From positions 221,081 through 285,080 of the forward strand of contig JAYELL010000001.1 in NCBI GenBank assembly GCA_034717495.1: a stretch of DNA of 64,000 nt, read 5' to 3'. Position numbers and translations under genes: made by a program. Positions 17,451 to 27,270 of the stretch are shown in pieces. The notes below the pieces were generated by a model. It worked only from the letters and a program-made list of their open reading frames with translations, was not told where the DNA came from and ran no database searches. The stretch is from Chloroflexota bacterium. GTDB lineage: Bacteria; Chloroflexota; Anaerolineae; JAAEKA01. How positions within the stretch are numbered: the first letter of the stretch is position 1; every line of letters begins with the position of its first letter.

Positions 17451-17774
17451 ATGATCGTTGGCACACCAGCAACGATAAAAATGTGGATGCGGTGGACACC
17501 AACACGTTCCCGGCCTTTCAGGTGTCTTGCCGACAGGCCACCTGGCCGCGTCACTCCCGCTGTCATCCTCGCGAACGCCGCCAGCACGCTAGCAAGCGGT
17601 GCGTGAGCTAGGCGTACCGTGAGGTAGGAACGCGGGAGCCCAGGACTCAATGCCGCTTTCGCATGGATGATGTTCGCCTATCGCAGAAGCGCCTATTTTC
17701 AGGACAGTAGACAAGTTTGCCGATGCACCAGAAGCCAGGTATGGAGTTCGTTCCAATTGCATAGTTGGAGTTAC
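17451..17774. other. Intergenic region with REP-like inverted repeat
   Basis: No gene seen. At about 17559-17645 the sequence reads like a split extragenic palindrome: CTCCCGCTGTCATCCTCGCG on the left and AACGCGGGAGCCCAGG on the right, with about 50 bp between. The phrase AGTAGACAAG recurs at about 17706, outside the octamer array. Confidence 0.4.
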
Positions 17775-18710
17775 TCAACTCGCTGGCGGCGGCTCGTCCC
17801 AGACGGCTCGACGAAAACTCAGCCAGGCACGGGCGAATTCCGTTTCCACGCCAGGCACCGCCCGCTCGACCAGGGCAAGGGTTTCGGCGTAGAGAGCCTG
17901 CATCTCCGCGACCGCGGCGCGATAGTCCATCCAGAATACCATACGCAGCCGTTCCTGCAAATCCTGTGGCGCCACCGTCATGCGGGCGATCAGAACCTGG
18001 GCCCACTTGAAACGGGGATCGGGCAGGAAAATGCGATTGCTCGCCAGGAGAAGGCGCAACAGTTTCTTTTGCATCTGGCTGAATAGATCATACAATGGAA
18101 TATGCGCCTCACGCTCGGCCAGCATATCGGCCCTCCACCAGGCCTCGTTCACTTCCAACTGCTGCTTGACTACTGCTGCGGCCAGCTCATCGGAGTAGTT
18201 GATACGTGCCTTCCATTGAGAAAGCAGATCGACTCCGAAACAGGGTTGGCCATTTTGCACAGAGGACAGCAGGATGTGTTTGTTGTCGTCGACATCGAGA
18301 TCGTCAACCACATCGGTCAGCCAGCTCTCCATGGTGTTCGCCAGAAATGCGCTGACACCGATATTGACTCCCCGAACGTAGAAGTGCTCAGACCACTCCA
18401 GGTCCTCATAGGGCCAAATCTGGCTGGCATGACCTTCTGTGCGCAGAAGAATGTCACGGTACTCGCCCTCGCCCGGAGGATTGTTCCAATTGATATCGAT
18501 AGCGCTGCCGGCTGCCTGGAGTATGGCAGACCGCTCCGCGTCGTCGGGTGGTTCGGACCAGAACACGTCCAGCTCGATATCGGAATGGCGGTCGGCCCAG
18601 CCCCTGGCCACAGATCCTGCCAGCGAAATAGCAGCGATCTTGGGATTAGTCCTGTACGCGTCGGCGACCGACCTGACGAACTCCTGCCGCCATCGTGTTG
18701 CGTGGGTCAT
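17775..18710 (-). CDS. Nucleotidyltransferase-domain protein
   Basis: 311 aa. The N-terminal half has the minimal nucleotidyltransferase signature: SLAGSVARGWADRHSDIELDVFW, i.e. G-S followed by D-x-E-x-D metal ligands, at about residues 29-51. The rest is helical and Trp-rich (NEAWWRADML, FVRSVADAY), as in DUF4037-like or kanamycin-nucleotidyltransferase-like proteins. Such proteins transfer NMP to small molecules or proteins; no antibiotic-resistance role can be claimed. The start ATG has only a weak ribosome-binding site. The gene stands alone. Confidence 0.75.
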   Translation of the reverse strand: MTHATRWRQEFVRSVADAYRTNPKIAAISLAGSVARGWADRHSDIELDVFWSEPPDDAERSAILQAAGSAIDINWNNPPGEGEYRDILLRTEGHASQIWPYEDLEWSEHFYVRGVNIGVSAFLANTMESWLTDVVDDLDVDDNKHILLSSVQNGQPCFGVDLLSQWKARINYSDELAAAVVKQQLEVNEAWWRADMLAEREAHIPLYDLFSQMQKKLLRLLLASNRIFLPDPRFKWAQVLIARMTVAPQDLQERLRMVFWMDYRAAVAEMQALYAETLALVERAVPGVETEFARAWLSFRRAVWDEPPPAS

Positions 18711-19127
18711 GATGCTATTCCATCGAAAAGATTATGCCAGATGAACGCTGACAGACGCAGATCAATCCAAAAAAGGATCAGAAAAGATCAGCGAGAATCT
18801 GCGCCGGAGGTCTGCGTAATCAGTGTTCCTCTGGCTTGTCCAGGTTAGGGTAAGGCGGTTTGTCAGCTGTGTTTGCCTAAGACTAACCCGGCTAACCCGG
18901 AGAAATGGGGACTTCGTGCAGCCTGGACTCCAATGCATATTTGGAATACCGGCAGGACAATTGGGAGATACGGGCCCGCCGGTCTCACGGCTCTGTTCGC
19001 CGGCGACGTCGTGAACTTGGTGGCTGCCATGATCTGGGGTAAACTTATGCTGGGAACATTGTAGTACTGATGCTTTGAAACGTTGGTCATTGCCATGGTC
19101 AACTCTATTGCAGCGGGAGAAGACACA
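18711..19127. other. Intergenic region with GATCAGCG/ATCTGCG repeat
   Basis: No gene recognised. Positions 18785-18820 hold AGATCAGCG-AGAATCTGCG followed by GGTCTGCGT. A related block occurs at 40390-40434. The short direct repeat CTAACCCGG occurs twice at about 18882-18900. Confidence 0.45.
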
Positions 19128-19595
19128 ATGCGTCGCATGAGACTCAGTGAAGAACAGATTCGGGAAATGGTCCAACAGGACCGGGCGCAGGGCAAGACAC
19201 CTGATTTGAGCAATCGGGACCTTTCCGGACTCGGGTTTTTTCGAGCCGAGTTGAGTGAGGTCGATTTTCGCCGAAGTGACCTGACATCCACCAACTTTGG
19301 GCGAGCGGATCTCAGCGGTTCATTGTTTCAGGAGGCAGATCTGAGCCAGGCCGATTTTGGAGGGGCTGATCTGAGCGGTGCCGGCATGAGACGGGCCAAT
19401 CTATTCAATGCCACCCTGGTTGGGGCGAATCTTCAGGGCGTTGATATGCGGGGCGTGCAGCTGCAGGGCGCTGATCTCAGTCGTGCCAATCTGGCGGGCG
19501 CTCAGCTTGAAGGAGCACGCTACAATGAGTATACCAGTTGGCCAGCGCTGTTTGAACCCACAGAAGCAGGCGCGGTAAACGAAGTTGCTTCGTAG
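19128..19595 (+). CDS. Pentapeptide-repeat protein
   Basis: 155 aa from ATG 19128, which has GGGAGA 8 nt ahead. After a short helical start (RLSEEQIREMVQQD) the protein consists of about 20 A(D/N)LxX-type repeats, e.g. LSNRDLSG, FRRSDLTS, FGRADLSG, FQEADLSQ, ADLSGAGM, ANLFNATL, ANLQGVDM, ADLSRANL. These form a right-handed quadrilateral beta-helix. It ends with YNEYTSWPALFEP, a common tail of this family. The role is unknown; a few relatives bind DNA gyrase, but most do not. No signal peptide. Confidence 0.9.
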   Translation: MRRMRLSEEQIREMVQQDRAQGKTPDLSNRDLSGLGFFRAELSEVDFRRSDLTSTNFGRADLSGSLFQEADLSQADFGGADLSGAGMRRANLFNATLVGANLQGVDMRGVQLQGADLSRANLAGAQLEGARYNEYTSWPALFEPTEAGAVNEVAS

Positions 19596-19649
19596 GAGGG
19601 TCTGGCCCAGGTTCTGGCAGGTGACAACACCATCCATGTCCAGGCCCGA

Positions 19650-20474
19650 TCAATACTTCCTCACCAGATTTCGGTAAGCGGTAGGTTGGCGGCGCTGTAG
19701 TATCTGTGTTTGTTCCCGTGTTCCCCGGACGTCGTCCAGATCGATGGTTGCAATCGCATATCCCTCGACAGGCTCCTCGAGGTTGGTGTAAAGCTCAGCG
19801 CTGGGACCTACAACCATCGAATCGCCGCAGAAAGCGTAGCTTGGTTCCTCGCCGACTCGGTTGGCTCCGGCCACAAAGACTCCGTTTTCGCAAGCCCTCG
19901 CCACGTTGAATGCGCGCCACTGGGCATTGTCATCGACTTCCCAGGCGCCTGACACCGCGATGATCTCGGCGCCGTCCAGGGTAAGACTTCGGGCAGCTTC
20001 CGGGAATGCCAGATCCCATCCCAGCAGGAGGCCAACGCGTCCCGGCCCGTTGCGGAACTCGACATCCCACGCCAGGAAGCGATACCCATTTCTGAAGGCC
20101 AGGCGCTCCTCGCCACCGAGATGAACCTTGCGATAATCGCCGATCAACTCCCCTTCGGAGCCTAGAAATACGGCGCCATTATAGAGGATGCTTTCGACTT
20201 TTTCCTTGATAACCATACCAAATACGATATGGACTCCATATTCGCCCGCACGCTTGGCAATGTAATTCACGCTGTGCCCATGGATGCTCTCAGCCAGTTC
20301 AGTGAATCGAGGGCCCGCCTCGTAGCCCGTTGTAGTCAGTTCCGGGAACACGATCAGGTCTGTAGGTTGTTCCTGACAAATACGGTCCACAAATTCGCCC
20401 ATGCGCTCGAGGTTTCCCTCCACTTCGCCCAGACGTGGATTGAATTGAACCAATGCAACGTTGATTTCTCTCAT
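19650..20474 (-). CDS. Nitrilase/carbon-nitrogen hydrolase homologue lacking the catalytic Cys
   Basis: 274 aa. The CN-hydrolase fold is clear: VALVQFNPRLGEVEGNLERM, Glu in VFPELTTTGYE, Lys in DYRKVHL. The nucleophile motif, normally G-x-x-I-C-Y-D-x-x-F-P-E, reads GLLLGWDLAFPEAAR, so Gly (codon GGA) replaces Cys. At least two base changes from a Cys codon are needed, which makes a single sequencing error unlikely. The protein may therefore be a non-catalytic scaffold or binder, or use another chemistry. Start ATG 20474 has GAGGAG 6 nt ahead; upstream in-frame codons are not family-like. It is followed 22 bp upstream by the ATL gene, likely one transcript mobA-atl-nitrilase. Confidence 0.9.
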   Translation of the reverse strand: MREINVALVQFNPRLGEVEGNLERMGEFVDRICQEQPTDLIVFPELTTTGYEAGPRFTELAESIHGHSVNYIAKRAGEYGVHIVFGMVIKEKVESILYNGAVFLGSEGELIGDYRKVHLGGEERLAFRNGYRFLAWDVEFRNGPGRVGLLLGWDLAFPEAARSLTLDGAEIIAVSGAWEVDDNAQWRAFNVARACENGVFVAGANRVGEEPSYAFCGDSMVVGPSAELYTNLEEPVEGYAIATIDLDDVRGTREQTQILQRRQPTAYRNLVRKY

Positions 20475-20496
20475 GATGGTCTCCTCTTTTCTTTCA

Positions 20497-20856
20497 CTAT
20501 CCCTCTCCCAGCAGGGCTTCCATTTCAACAGGGCTTAAGCCGCGCCAGCCGAAGCGTTTCCAGTCGACATATCCACGATCGCTGAACTCAACACCTTCGG
20601 ACTCGAGAAGAAGTTGTTGCTCTTCGGCGGCATGCTCCAGGTTTCGAATGCTGATACGTCCCTGCGCGTTGATAACCCGTTGCCACGGGACCTCGGATGC
20701 TTGTTCCTGCGGCAGGGATGCCAACGCCCAACCCACGGTGCGGGCGGCTCTGGGGTGTCCCAGAATCGCAGCGACCTGCCCGTAGCTGGTGACTTTCCCC
20801 GGAGGGATTTGTTTGACAACCAGGTAGATCTGTTCGAAAAAACGGGACGGGGACAA
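20497..20856 (-). CDS. atl: Alkyltransferase-like protein (ATL)
   Basis: 119 aa, matching only the DNA-binding domain of O6-alkylguanine-DNA alkyltransferase: IPPGKVTSYGQVAAILG, RAARTVGWAL, and VPWQRVINAQGRIS. In the methyltransferase the active site is PCHRV; here Trp replaces Cys (PWQRV), the defining trait of ATL proteins. ATLs bind O6-alkylguanine without repairing it and hand it to nucleotide excision repair, whose uvrB is also in this window. Start is TTG 20856 with GGGAGG 7 nt ahead. Located between mobA and the nitrilase homologue on the same strand. Confidence 0.9.
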   Translation of the reverse strand: MSPSRFFEQIYLVVKQIPPGKVTSYGQVAAILGHPRAARTVGWALASLPQEQASEVPWQRVINAQGRISIRNLEHAAEEQQLLLESEGVEFSDRGYVDWKRFGWRGLSPVEMEALLGEG

Positions 20857-20880
20857 TTTGTTGCCTCCCGGAGATGTTTG

Positions 20881-21489
20881 CTAACGGCCTGCCGCCGTTC
20901 GGGCAAGCTCCGCTTTCATAGCCTGCCAGTCTTTCGGCGTATTGGCATTGGAGAAGCTTTTCCCTTCCCGGTCAAATATGGCGATCTCCCGCTGTTCGAC
21001 CAAACGCACGCGTACATCAGGATAGAAGCCAATAATCTTGCGTCGTTTGCTTTCCAGGCGCCCTTCGATGGCCTGGATACACCGCCTGTGATACAGAGCG
21101 TGAAGGGGTTCATAATTTCCGTTGTGGCGCGGAACGACGATATCGTGGCCTTCAGTCAGCAACACCATGAAGCGTACCAGTCGATGATCGACCAGCGGCA
21201 TATCACAGGCTACGACGAGTGACCAATCGTTGACCGCTACTGTCAGACCCGCGTGGATGCCTGCCAGTGGACCCGAGCCACCATACAGATCCCCTGTCTG
21301 ACGCACGGCAAGATTGTCGTAGAGTTCCGGGTTGTTGCTCACGATAACCAGGTCATCGGAAAGCACACTCAGGTTGGACACGACGCGTTCGATCAATGTT
21401 TCGTCCGCACTGATCTCCAGCAAAGCCTTGTTGCTGCCCATACGACGGCTTCGGCCGCCAGCCAGGATGATGATGCTAATCGGTTGCAA
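20881..21489 (-). CDS. mobA: Molybdenum cofactor guanylyltransferase
   Basis: 202 aa. ISIIILAGGRSRRMGSNKALL is the GTP-binding loop of the MobA/nucleotidyltransferase family; GPLAGIHAGL and VVACDMPLVD (Mg2+ Asp) follow, and FSNANTPKDW closes the protein as in MobA. It links GMP to molybdopterin to form MGD for molybdo-enzymes. Start appears to be TTG 21489 with AAGGGA upstream. No other molybdenum cofactor gene is in the window. A related MobA-like (e.g. MocA) specificity cannot be fully excluded. Confidence 0.88.
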   Translation of the reverse strand: MQPISIIILAGGRSRRMGSNKALLEISADETLIERVVSNLSVLSDDLVIVSNNPELYDNLAVRQTGDLYGGSGPLAGIHAGLTVAVNDWSLVVACDMPLVDHRLVRFMVLLTEGHDIVVPRHNGNYEPLHALYHRRCIQAIEGRLESKRRKIIGFYPDVRVRLVEQREIAIFDREGKSFSNANTPKDWQAMKAELARTAAGR

Positions 21490-21516
21490 GCCGTTTTATC
21501 CCTTGCAAACAGCGAA

Positions 21517-21541
21517 AGCGGGCGCCAGGAAGACGCCCGCT
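21517..21541 (-). terminator. Hairpin downstream of acpP
   Basis: Eight-bp stem AGCGGGCG / CGCCCGCT with a 9-nt loop, 33 nt after the ACP stop on the minus strand, followed by a weak T-rich stretch. Confidence 0.6.
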
Positions 21542-21573
21542 ACAGGTACGAAATGCAGTTCGATGGAAAAGAG

Positions 21574-21825
21574 CTAGGCCCCTGCGCCCTGCTCTACCAG
21601 GAAGTTGACTGCATCACCGACTGTGGAAATGCTCTGGGCATCCTCGTCGGAAATCTCGCCGCCAAACTCCTCTTCGAAGGCCATGATCAGCTCGACCAGA
21701 TCCAGAGAGTCGGCTTCCAAATCATCGCGAAAGCTGGCTTTCATCGTTACCTGGTCCTCGTCGACTCCCAATTGGTCAACGATGATATTCCGCACCTTGA
21801 TAAAAATAGTTTCTTTGTCGGACAT
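21574..21825 (-). CDS. acpP: Acyl carrier protein
   Basis: 83 aa from ATG 21825 (AAGGAAAA ahead). The phosphopantetheine site is Ser40 in [12 protein letters not shown]; helix III reads [17 protein letters not shown]. Acidic, as expected. It carries growing acyl chains in fatty-acid synthesis. It is free-standing, with no fab gene beside it; the gene lies alone between a terminator hairpin and the divergent fni gene. The open frame continues upstream to 22089, but those codons are not ACP-like. The 275 bp between acpP and fni hold no other gene. Confidence 0.95.
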   Translation of the reverse strand: MSDKETIFIKVRNIIVDQLGVDEDQVTMKASFRDDLEADSLDLVELIMAFEEEFGGEISDEDAQSISTVGDAVNFLVEQGAGA

Positions 21826-22100
21826 GACTTTTCCTTTCTTCTCCAAAATTCGCTGAAAATTTCCCGATATTCTAGCAGCCCTCGCTGTTGCTGTCAACTT
21901 CGAAACAGACTGGGATTGCGCAACACGTCCAAGGGGAACGTATCTTCCGCCGCACTTCGCTGTGGTTCCCAAAGGCGCCAGGTACTTGACAAGCGAGACC
22001 GCGGCTGGTAAGATGCCCGCTGGCGGCGCGCCCAAGGGCTGAATGGCCAGGCTGGTGGAGCAATTCAGGGCTGGCGTTCGCTGTTTCAAACACCAGAATC

Positions 22101-23144
22101 GTGGAAAAGTTACGAGTGGACCATCAAACTCGCAAGGCGGACCACATCCGAATCAACCTGGAAGAGGATGTGCAGTTTCCCAGGCTATCGACCGGTTTGA
22201 ATCGCTACCGTTTCCTCCATCAGGCACTTCCGGAGATGGATATGGCTGATGCCGATACGAGCGTCAACCTTCTGGGCAAGACGTTGCGATTCCCCTTTCT
22301 GATATCATCGATGACCGGCGGGACGCCTGAGGCTGAGCGACTCAACCGGAACCTGGCCATTGCGGCTCAGAACCGGGGTGTTGCCATGGGCCTTGGTTCC
22401 CAGCGGGCCGGCCTTGAACTGGAGGGGAGCGCCCGCACTTTTCAGGTCCGCAGTGAAGCACCCGATATCCTGCTCATGGCCAACCTGGGTGCTGTGCAAC
22501 TAAACAAGGGCTATGGGATCGAACAGTGCCTGCGGGCCGTCGACATGATCGAGGCCGATGCTCTGATTCTGCATCTCAACCCGCTGCAGGAGGCGCTGCA
22601 AGCCGATGGGGATTGGAACTGGCGGGGGCTGCTCGGAAAAATCTCCGGGGTAGTTGCCAACGTTGGGGTACCGGTGGTGGTGAAGGAAGTCGGTTGGGGC
22701 ATCTCGGCCGCGGTAGCCCGCCAGTTATCTGAGGTGGGTGTGGCTGCAATCGACGTGGCTGGCGCAGGTGGAACATCCTGGAGCGAGGTGGAGTATCACC
22801 GGGCGCCTGACGAACGTCTTCGCCGTCTGGCTCGATCCTTTGCAGACTGGGGCAATCCCACTGCCGATTGCCTGGTGGCTGTCGGGGAAGCTGTACCTGA
22901 TCTCCCTCTTATTGCCAGCGGTGGCATTCGAACCGGCATTGATGTCGCCAAGTGTCTCGCGCTGGGTGCTACGGCCGCCGGGCTGGCGCTCCCATTTCTG
23001 AAAGCCGCTGACGTTTCGGCCGGGGCAGTGATCGAAGCCATCGATATTCTCGGGGATGAACTTCGACTCGCGATGTTCTGTGCTGGTGCAATTGACATGG
23101 CGGCGCTTCAGCAACCAGGCAGGTTAATCGAGACCCGGAAATAG
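22101..23144 (+). CDS. fni: Type 2 isopentenyl-diphosphate delta-isomerase (FMN)
   Basis: 347 aa. Family marks: [80 protein letters not shown] (Asn, Gln near the active site), [21 protein letters not shown] and [20 protein letters not shown] (FMN phosphate). It interconverts IPP and DMAPP. Start is GTG at 22101 or GTG at 22116; neither has a strong ribosome-binding site. It is followed after 30 bp by a polyprenyl synthase gene, forming a small isoprenoid operon. Confidence 0.94.
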   Translation: MEKLRVDHQTRKADHIRINLEEDVQFPRLSTGLNRYRFLHQALPEMDMADADTSVNLLGKTLRFPFLISSMTGGTPEAERLNRNLAIAAQNRGVAMGLGSQRAGLELEGSARTFQVRSEAPDILLMANLGAVQLNKGYGIEQCLRAVDMIEADALILHLNPLQEALQADGDWNWRGLLGKISGVVANVGVPVVVKEVGWGISAAVARQLSEVGVAAIDVAGAGGTSWSEVEYHRAPDERLRRLARSFADWGNPTADCLVAVGEAVPDLPLIASGGIRTGIDVAKCLALGATAAGLALPFLKAADVSAGAVIEAIDILGDELRLAMFCAGAIDMAALQQPGRLIETRK

Positions 23145-23174
23145 AGAATCAGCAGGCTGCGGTTCAGGAGACCA

Positions 23175-24206
23175 ATGATTCAAGATATCTTTTCGGGTTA
23201 CATCCCGTTGATCGACGCCGAGATGCGCCAGATTCTGGGCGATGATCAGGCGGATCTGGCAGCTCATTATGGCATGCTGCGTTATCACATGGGATGGGTG
23301 GACGAGCAGTTCCAGACGGTTCGAAGCGACGGAGGAAAGCGCATCCGTCCGGTGCTATGCCTGCTGGCATGTCAGGCCGTGGGTGGCACGGTGGACCAGG
23401 CATTGCCTGCAGCCGCTTCCCTGGAGTTGCTGCATAATTTCTCCCTGATTCACGACGATATCGAAGACGATAGTCCGACGCGAAGGCACCGGCCAACCGT
23501 ATGGGCTATCTGGGGCCGGCCCCAGGCAATCAATGCCGGTGATGCCATGTTTTCAGTATCGCGGGTTGCATTGAGTGGCCTGGCTGAACGGGGCCTGCCG
23601 GCGGAGGTCGTCCTGGATGCCACCCGCGTATTCGATGAAAGTTGTCTGCGTTTGACCGAAGGCCAGTTTCTCGATATGTCCTTCGAGGATCGACTGGATG
23701 TGACCAGCGAGCAGTATCTGCGAATGATTGGCGGCAAAACAGCGGCACTGCTTGGTGCCAGTCTGCGTATCGGGGCGATCGTGGGCGGCGCCAGAATGCC
23801 AGTTCAGGACAGCCTGGCAGACTATGGCTACCAACTTGGATTGGCATTTCAGATCAGGGACGATCTGCTTGGTATCTGGGGGGATGAGAGGCAGACTGGC
23901 AAGTCGGCCCAAAGTGACATCCTGGCGCGCAAGAAATCATTGCCAGTTGTCTACGCTTTGCAGCACTTTGATGTGGGCGAGGCCCTGTCCGCGCTCTATA
24001 GCCAGCCCATTTTCCCCGATGACGTCCAGGCGGTTATGGCTCTGTTGGACCAATGCGGCGCCCGGGTCTATGCCGAGGATATGGCGGCCAGCGCCCATCG
24101 GGCAGCTCTCGATGCGTTACAAGCCAGCGGGGTCCTCGAAGCTGAAAACGGGGTGGGTCAGGCCTTGTTGCAGATTTCCAGGGCGCTGCTCGATCGGCAG
24201 AAGTGA
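23175..24206 (+). CDS. Polyprenyl (probably geranylgeranyl-type) diphosphate synthase
   Basis: 343 aa trans-prenyltransferase. First Asp-rich motif IHDDIEDDSPTRR (DDxxD-type DDIEDD), second motif FQIRDDLLGIWGD (DDxxG), GGKRIRPVL for IPP binding, and TGKSAQSDI near the end. It condenses IPP with allylic diphosphates made by the upstream isomerase; chain length cannot be read with certainty. The three to five residues before the first motif (LLHNFSLIHDD) have Phe at -5 and Asn at -7, and length control is therefore unclear. AGGAG lies 4 nt ahead of the ATG. The gene ends 17 bp before the convergent hemW. Confidence 0.9.
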   Translation: MIQDIFSGYIPLIDAEMRQILGDDQADLAAHYGMLRYHMGWVDEQFQTVRSDGGKRIRPVLCLLACQAVGGTVDQALPAAASLELLHNFSLIHDDIEDDSPTRRHRPTVWAIWGRPQAINAGDAMFSVSRVALSGLAERGLPAEVVLDATRVFDESCLRLTEGQFLDMSFEDRLDVTSEQYLRMIGGKTAALLGASLRIGAIVGGARMPVQDSLADYGYQLGLAFQIRDDLLGIWGDERQTGKSAQSDILARKKSLPVVYALQHFDVGEALSALYSQPIFPDDVQAVMALLDQCGARVYAEDMAASAHRAALDALQASGVLEAENGVGQALLQISRALLDRQK

Positions 24207-24222
24207 ACTCGTTAGTCGGGCA

Positions 24223-25413
24223 CTAGGGCAAAAAGCGGACGAAGACCTGGTTACCGATCAACCGTGCTTCAGGCGCGAGTCGAATCCGATCGGGCAATTG
24301 TTCCAGCAAACCAAGCCGCGTCAGTTCGACTACTTCCTGGCCAAAAACATCGATCAGAGCGGCCCCGTGCTTGCGCTCGAATCGTTGGTAACCAACCCCT
24401 TCTTCGGTCAATCTCAGGCCCAGCATCATAGTTTCACCCATTGCCAGGGGCGCGTCGATTTCTTCTGCTGAATCGACAGGGGAAGAACCATTGCCAATGG
24501 TGCGGATGAATTCCGGTACCAGCCTTTGGTTCGACCAGCGCACGCCCCTTTCGGACGAATGGGCACCCGGACCAAATCCCAGATAGGTTTCGTTGCGCCA
24601 GTAGGTCAGGTTGTGCCGGCATTCCGGTCCCGAAATGGCTGATTCCCCTGGTTCATGGGTCGAATGGGCGTCAGCTCGGGCCCAATTGCTGATTTCGTAT
24701 TGAAGGTATCCTGCATCCGCCAGAAGCTCAACCGCTATCTCGTAGAGATCGGCCGCTCGATCGGGGTCGGGGTAGGGAAACCTGCCGGCCGCTGCCCAAT
24801 CGGCAAACGGGGTGTTTTCTTCAATTGTCAGGGAGTAGAGCGACAGATGTTCGGGGTGTAGGTCGATCGCCTGGCGCAGTGAGGCGCGCCAGGTCGCTGT
24901 GGTCTGGAAGGGCAAACCGAAGATCAAGTCCAGGTTGATGTTGTTGAATCCCGTCCGCCGGGCGGCGCCAACCGCCGCTCGTGCCGTCGCTGCATCGTGA
25001 ATGCGGCCCAAAAATTGCAGTTCCCCGTCGTCGAAGCTTTGCACTCCCAGGCTCAACCGGTTGATATCCATCTGGCGAAGCGCTGCAAAACGCAGGCTGT
25101 CGACAGTGCCCGGGTTGGCCTCGCTGGTGATCTCGGCATCCGGCAGGATTCGAAAAGCGCGCCGAATCGTCGTCAGGATTCGATTTAGTTGGATGGGAGG
25201 TAGAACGGTGGGTGTCCCACCACCAATAAAGACAGTTTTGACGGCGGGACGGTTGCGCTGTGCGCCTGCCAACTCGATCTCCTGAACAAGCGCATCGGTG
25301 AAGCTTTCGTGTAGTCGATTAAGGCCGGCGAAGGTGTTGAAATCGCAATAGGGGCATTTCTTCTGACAGAAAGGAATATGGATATAGAGTGAAAGCTCCG
25401 ACGAAACCGGCAT
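24223..25413 (-). CDS. hemW: HemW-like radical SAM protein
   Basis: 396 aa. The radical SAM cluster motif is FCQKKCPYCDF (CxxxCxxC) right after LYIHIP, the classical HemN/HemW start. GGGTPTVLP, SLGVQSFDDGELQFLGRIH and DLIFGLPFQT follow; the C-terminal HemN domain includes the glycine/Trp-rich ETMMLGLRLTEEGV. HemW binds heme and is probably a heme chaperone, unlike the coproporphyrinogen dehydrogenase HemN, which needs extra residues at the N-terminus absent here. Its ATG overlaps the TGA of the FHA-winged-helix gene by one base (TGATG); a GTG at 25416 is an alternative start. Confidence 0.88.
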   Translation of the reverse strand: MPVSSELSLYIHIPFCQKKCPYCDFNTFAGLNRLHESFTDALVQEIELAGAQRNRPAVKTVFIGGGTPTVLPPIQLNRILTTIRRAFRILPDAEITSEANPGTVDSLRFAALRQMDINRLSLGVQSFDDGELQFLGRIHDAATARAAVGAARRTGFNNINLDLIFGLPFQTTATWRASLRQAIDLHPEHLSLYSLTIEENTPFADWAAAGRFPYPDPDRAADLYEIAVELLADAGYLQYEISNWARADAHSTHEPGESAISGPECRHNLTYWRNETYLGFGPGAHSSERGVRWSNQRLVPEFIRTIGNGSSPVDSAEEIDAPLAMGETMMLGLRLTEEGVGYQRFERKHGAALIDVFGQEVVELTRLGLLEQLPDRIRLAPEARLIGNQVFVRFLP

Positions 25414-26090
25414 CACGAGTCGTCGTCGCCGTCCGTGGCGTTTTCGAAGCGAAAGCCATGGCCCCTGACGGTAACAACGTACTGATGCTCCGGATCGCCT
25501 TCGCTTAACCTTTCCCGCAGACGGCGAATCAGCGCGTCGATAGCTTGCTCACTCACCCCTTCTTCAACTGCCTCGGGCCACACCTGTCGCACAACCTCGT
25601 CACGGCTCACGACTCCTCCCTGAGCCCGGATCAGGCTGGAGAGCAAACGAAATTGTGCCGGGGAGAGTGGCGGGTCGATGATTGTGTCATCCAGAGAGAC
25701 CTGTCGCGTGTTATCGTCGATCTGCAGCCGCCCTTGTGTAACAGGTATTTCAAAGGTCAATGGCGCGGTCTCGCCGGTGTCGACAAAGGCCAGCTTAAAC
25801 CGCAATGCGATCTGGATCTCATCGCCATCTTCCAGCGCATGGGTGCCTGCCAGTTCCAAACCATTCACAAAGGTTCCGTTTTTACTTTTCAGATCTTCTA
25901 CGATGTAGGAACTCTCTTCATTTTGCCAGACAACCTGGGCGTGGTGCCTTGAGACGAGACGGTCGGGTAGGACGATATCACAGTCGGCATTGCGCCCGAT
26001 AATGAATCGTCTGCGGCCCAGGGTCCAACGCCGGCCGGCCTCATTGCCGCCCCGTTGAAGGATTAGCATAGCGTTTTCGATTGGTGACAT
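25413..26090 (-). CDS. FHA domain - winged-helix (OmpR-type) transcriptional regulator
   Basis: 225 aa. Residues about 20-100 are an FHA domain ([36 protein letters not shown]), which binds phosphothreonine. Residues about 125-220 are an OmpR/PhoB-type winged helix ([48 protein letters not shown]). The usual receiver domain is replaced by FHA, so phosphopeptide binding rather than phospho-Asp would control DNA binding. It is divergent from a Ser/Thr kinase gene 106 bp away, the obvious partner. It is translationally coupled to hemW downstream. Confidence 0.92.
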   Translation of the reverse strand: MSPIENAMLILQRGGNEAGRRWTLGRRRFIIGRNADCDIVLPDRLVSRHHAQVVWQNEESSYIVEDLKSKNGTFVNGLELAGTHALEDGDEIQIALRFKLAFVDTGETAPLTFEIPVTQGRLQIDDNTRQVSLDDTIIDPPLSPAQFRLLSSLIRAQGGVVSRDEVVRQVWPEAVEEGVSEQAIDALIRRLRERLSEGDPEHQYVVTVRGHGFRFENATDGDDDS

Positions 26091-26110
26091 TTGCGACTTT
26101 CCTCAAGCGT

Positions 26111-26139
26111 TTGACAGGTATTCGGTCGTGGGTGATAAT
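26111..26139 (+). promoter_or_regulatory. Strong sigma-70 promoter of the Ser/Thr kinase gene
   Basis: TTGACA (26111-26116), exact 17-nt spacer, GATAAT (26134-26139). Predicted start near 26146, about 50 nt ahead of the chosen kinase ATG. It rules out translation from the open-frame GTG at 26128. Confidence 0.8.
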
Positions 26140-26196
26140 TGCATACGGTCTCTACACCACGAAATTGCTCGTTTTCGGATGACCAGGGTTTTTTCT

Positions 26197-27267
<1,071 letters not shown>

Positions 27268-27270
27268 CAC

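Noticed and set aside
17121-17650. Three overlapping minus-strand open frames of 101-167 codons rich in Leu, Ser, Thr, Cys, Val, Tyr
   Set aside because: They are translations of the octamer array, open in all three frames only because the repeat has no stop on that strand; no ribosome-binding site or domain.
18863-19294. 143-codon minus-strand frame across the start of the pentapeptide gene
   Set aside because: It overlaps the clear pentapeptide-repeat frame on the other strand and has no domain or ribosome-binding site.
21826-22100. Further N-terminal part of ACP (open to 22089)
   Set aside because: Family alignment and AAGGAAAA place the start at 21825; upstream codons are not ACP-like.
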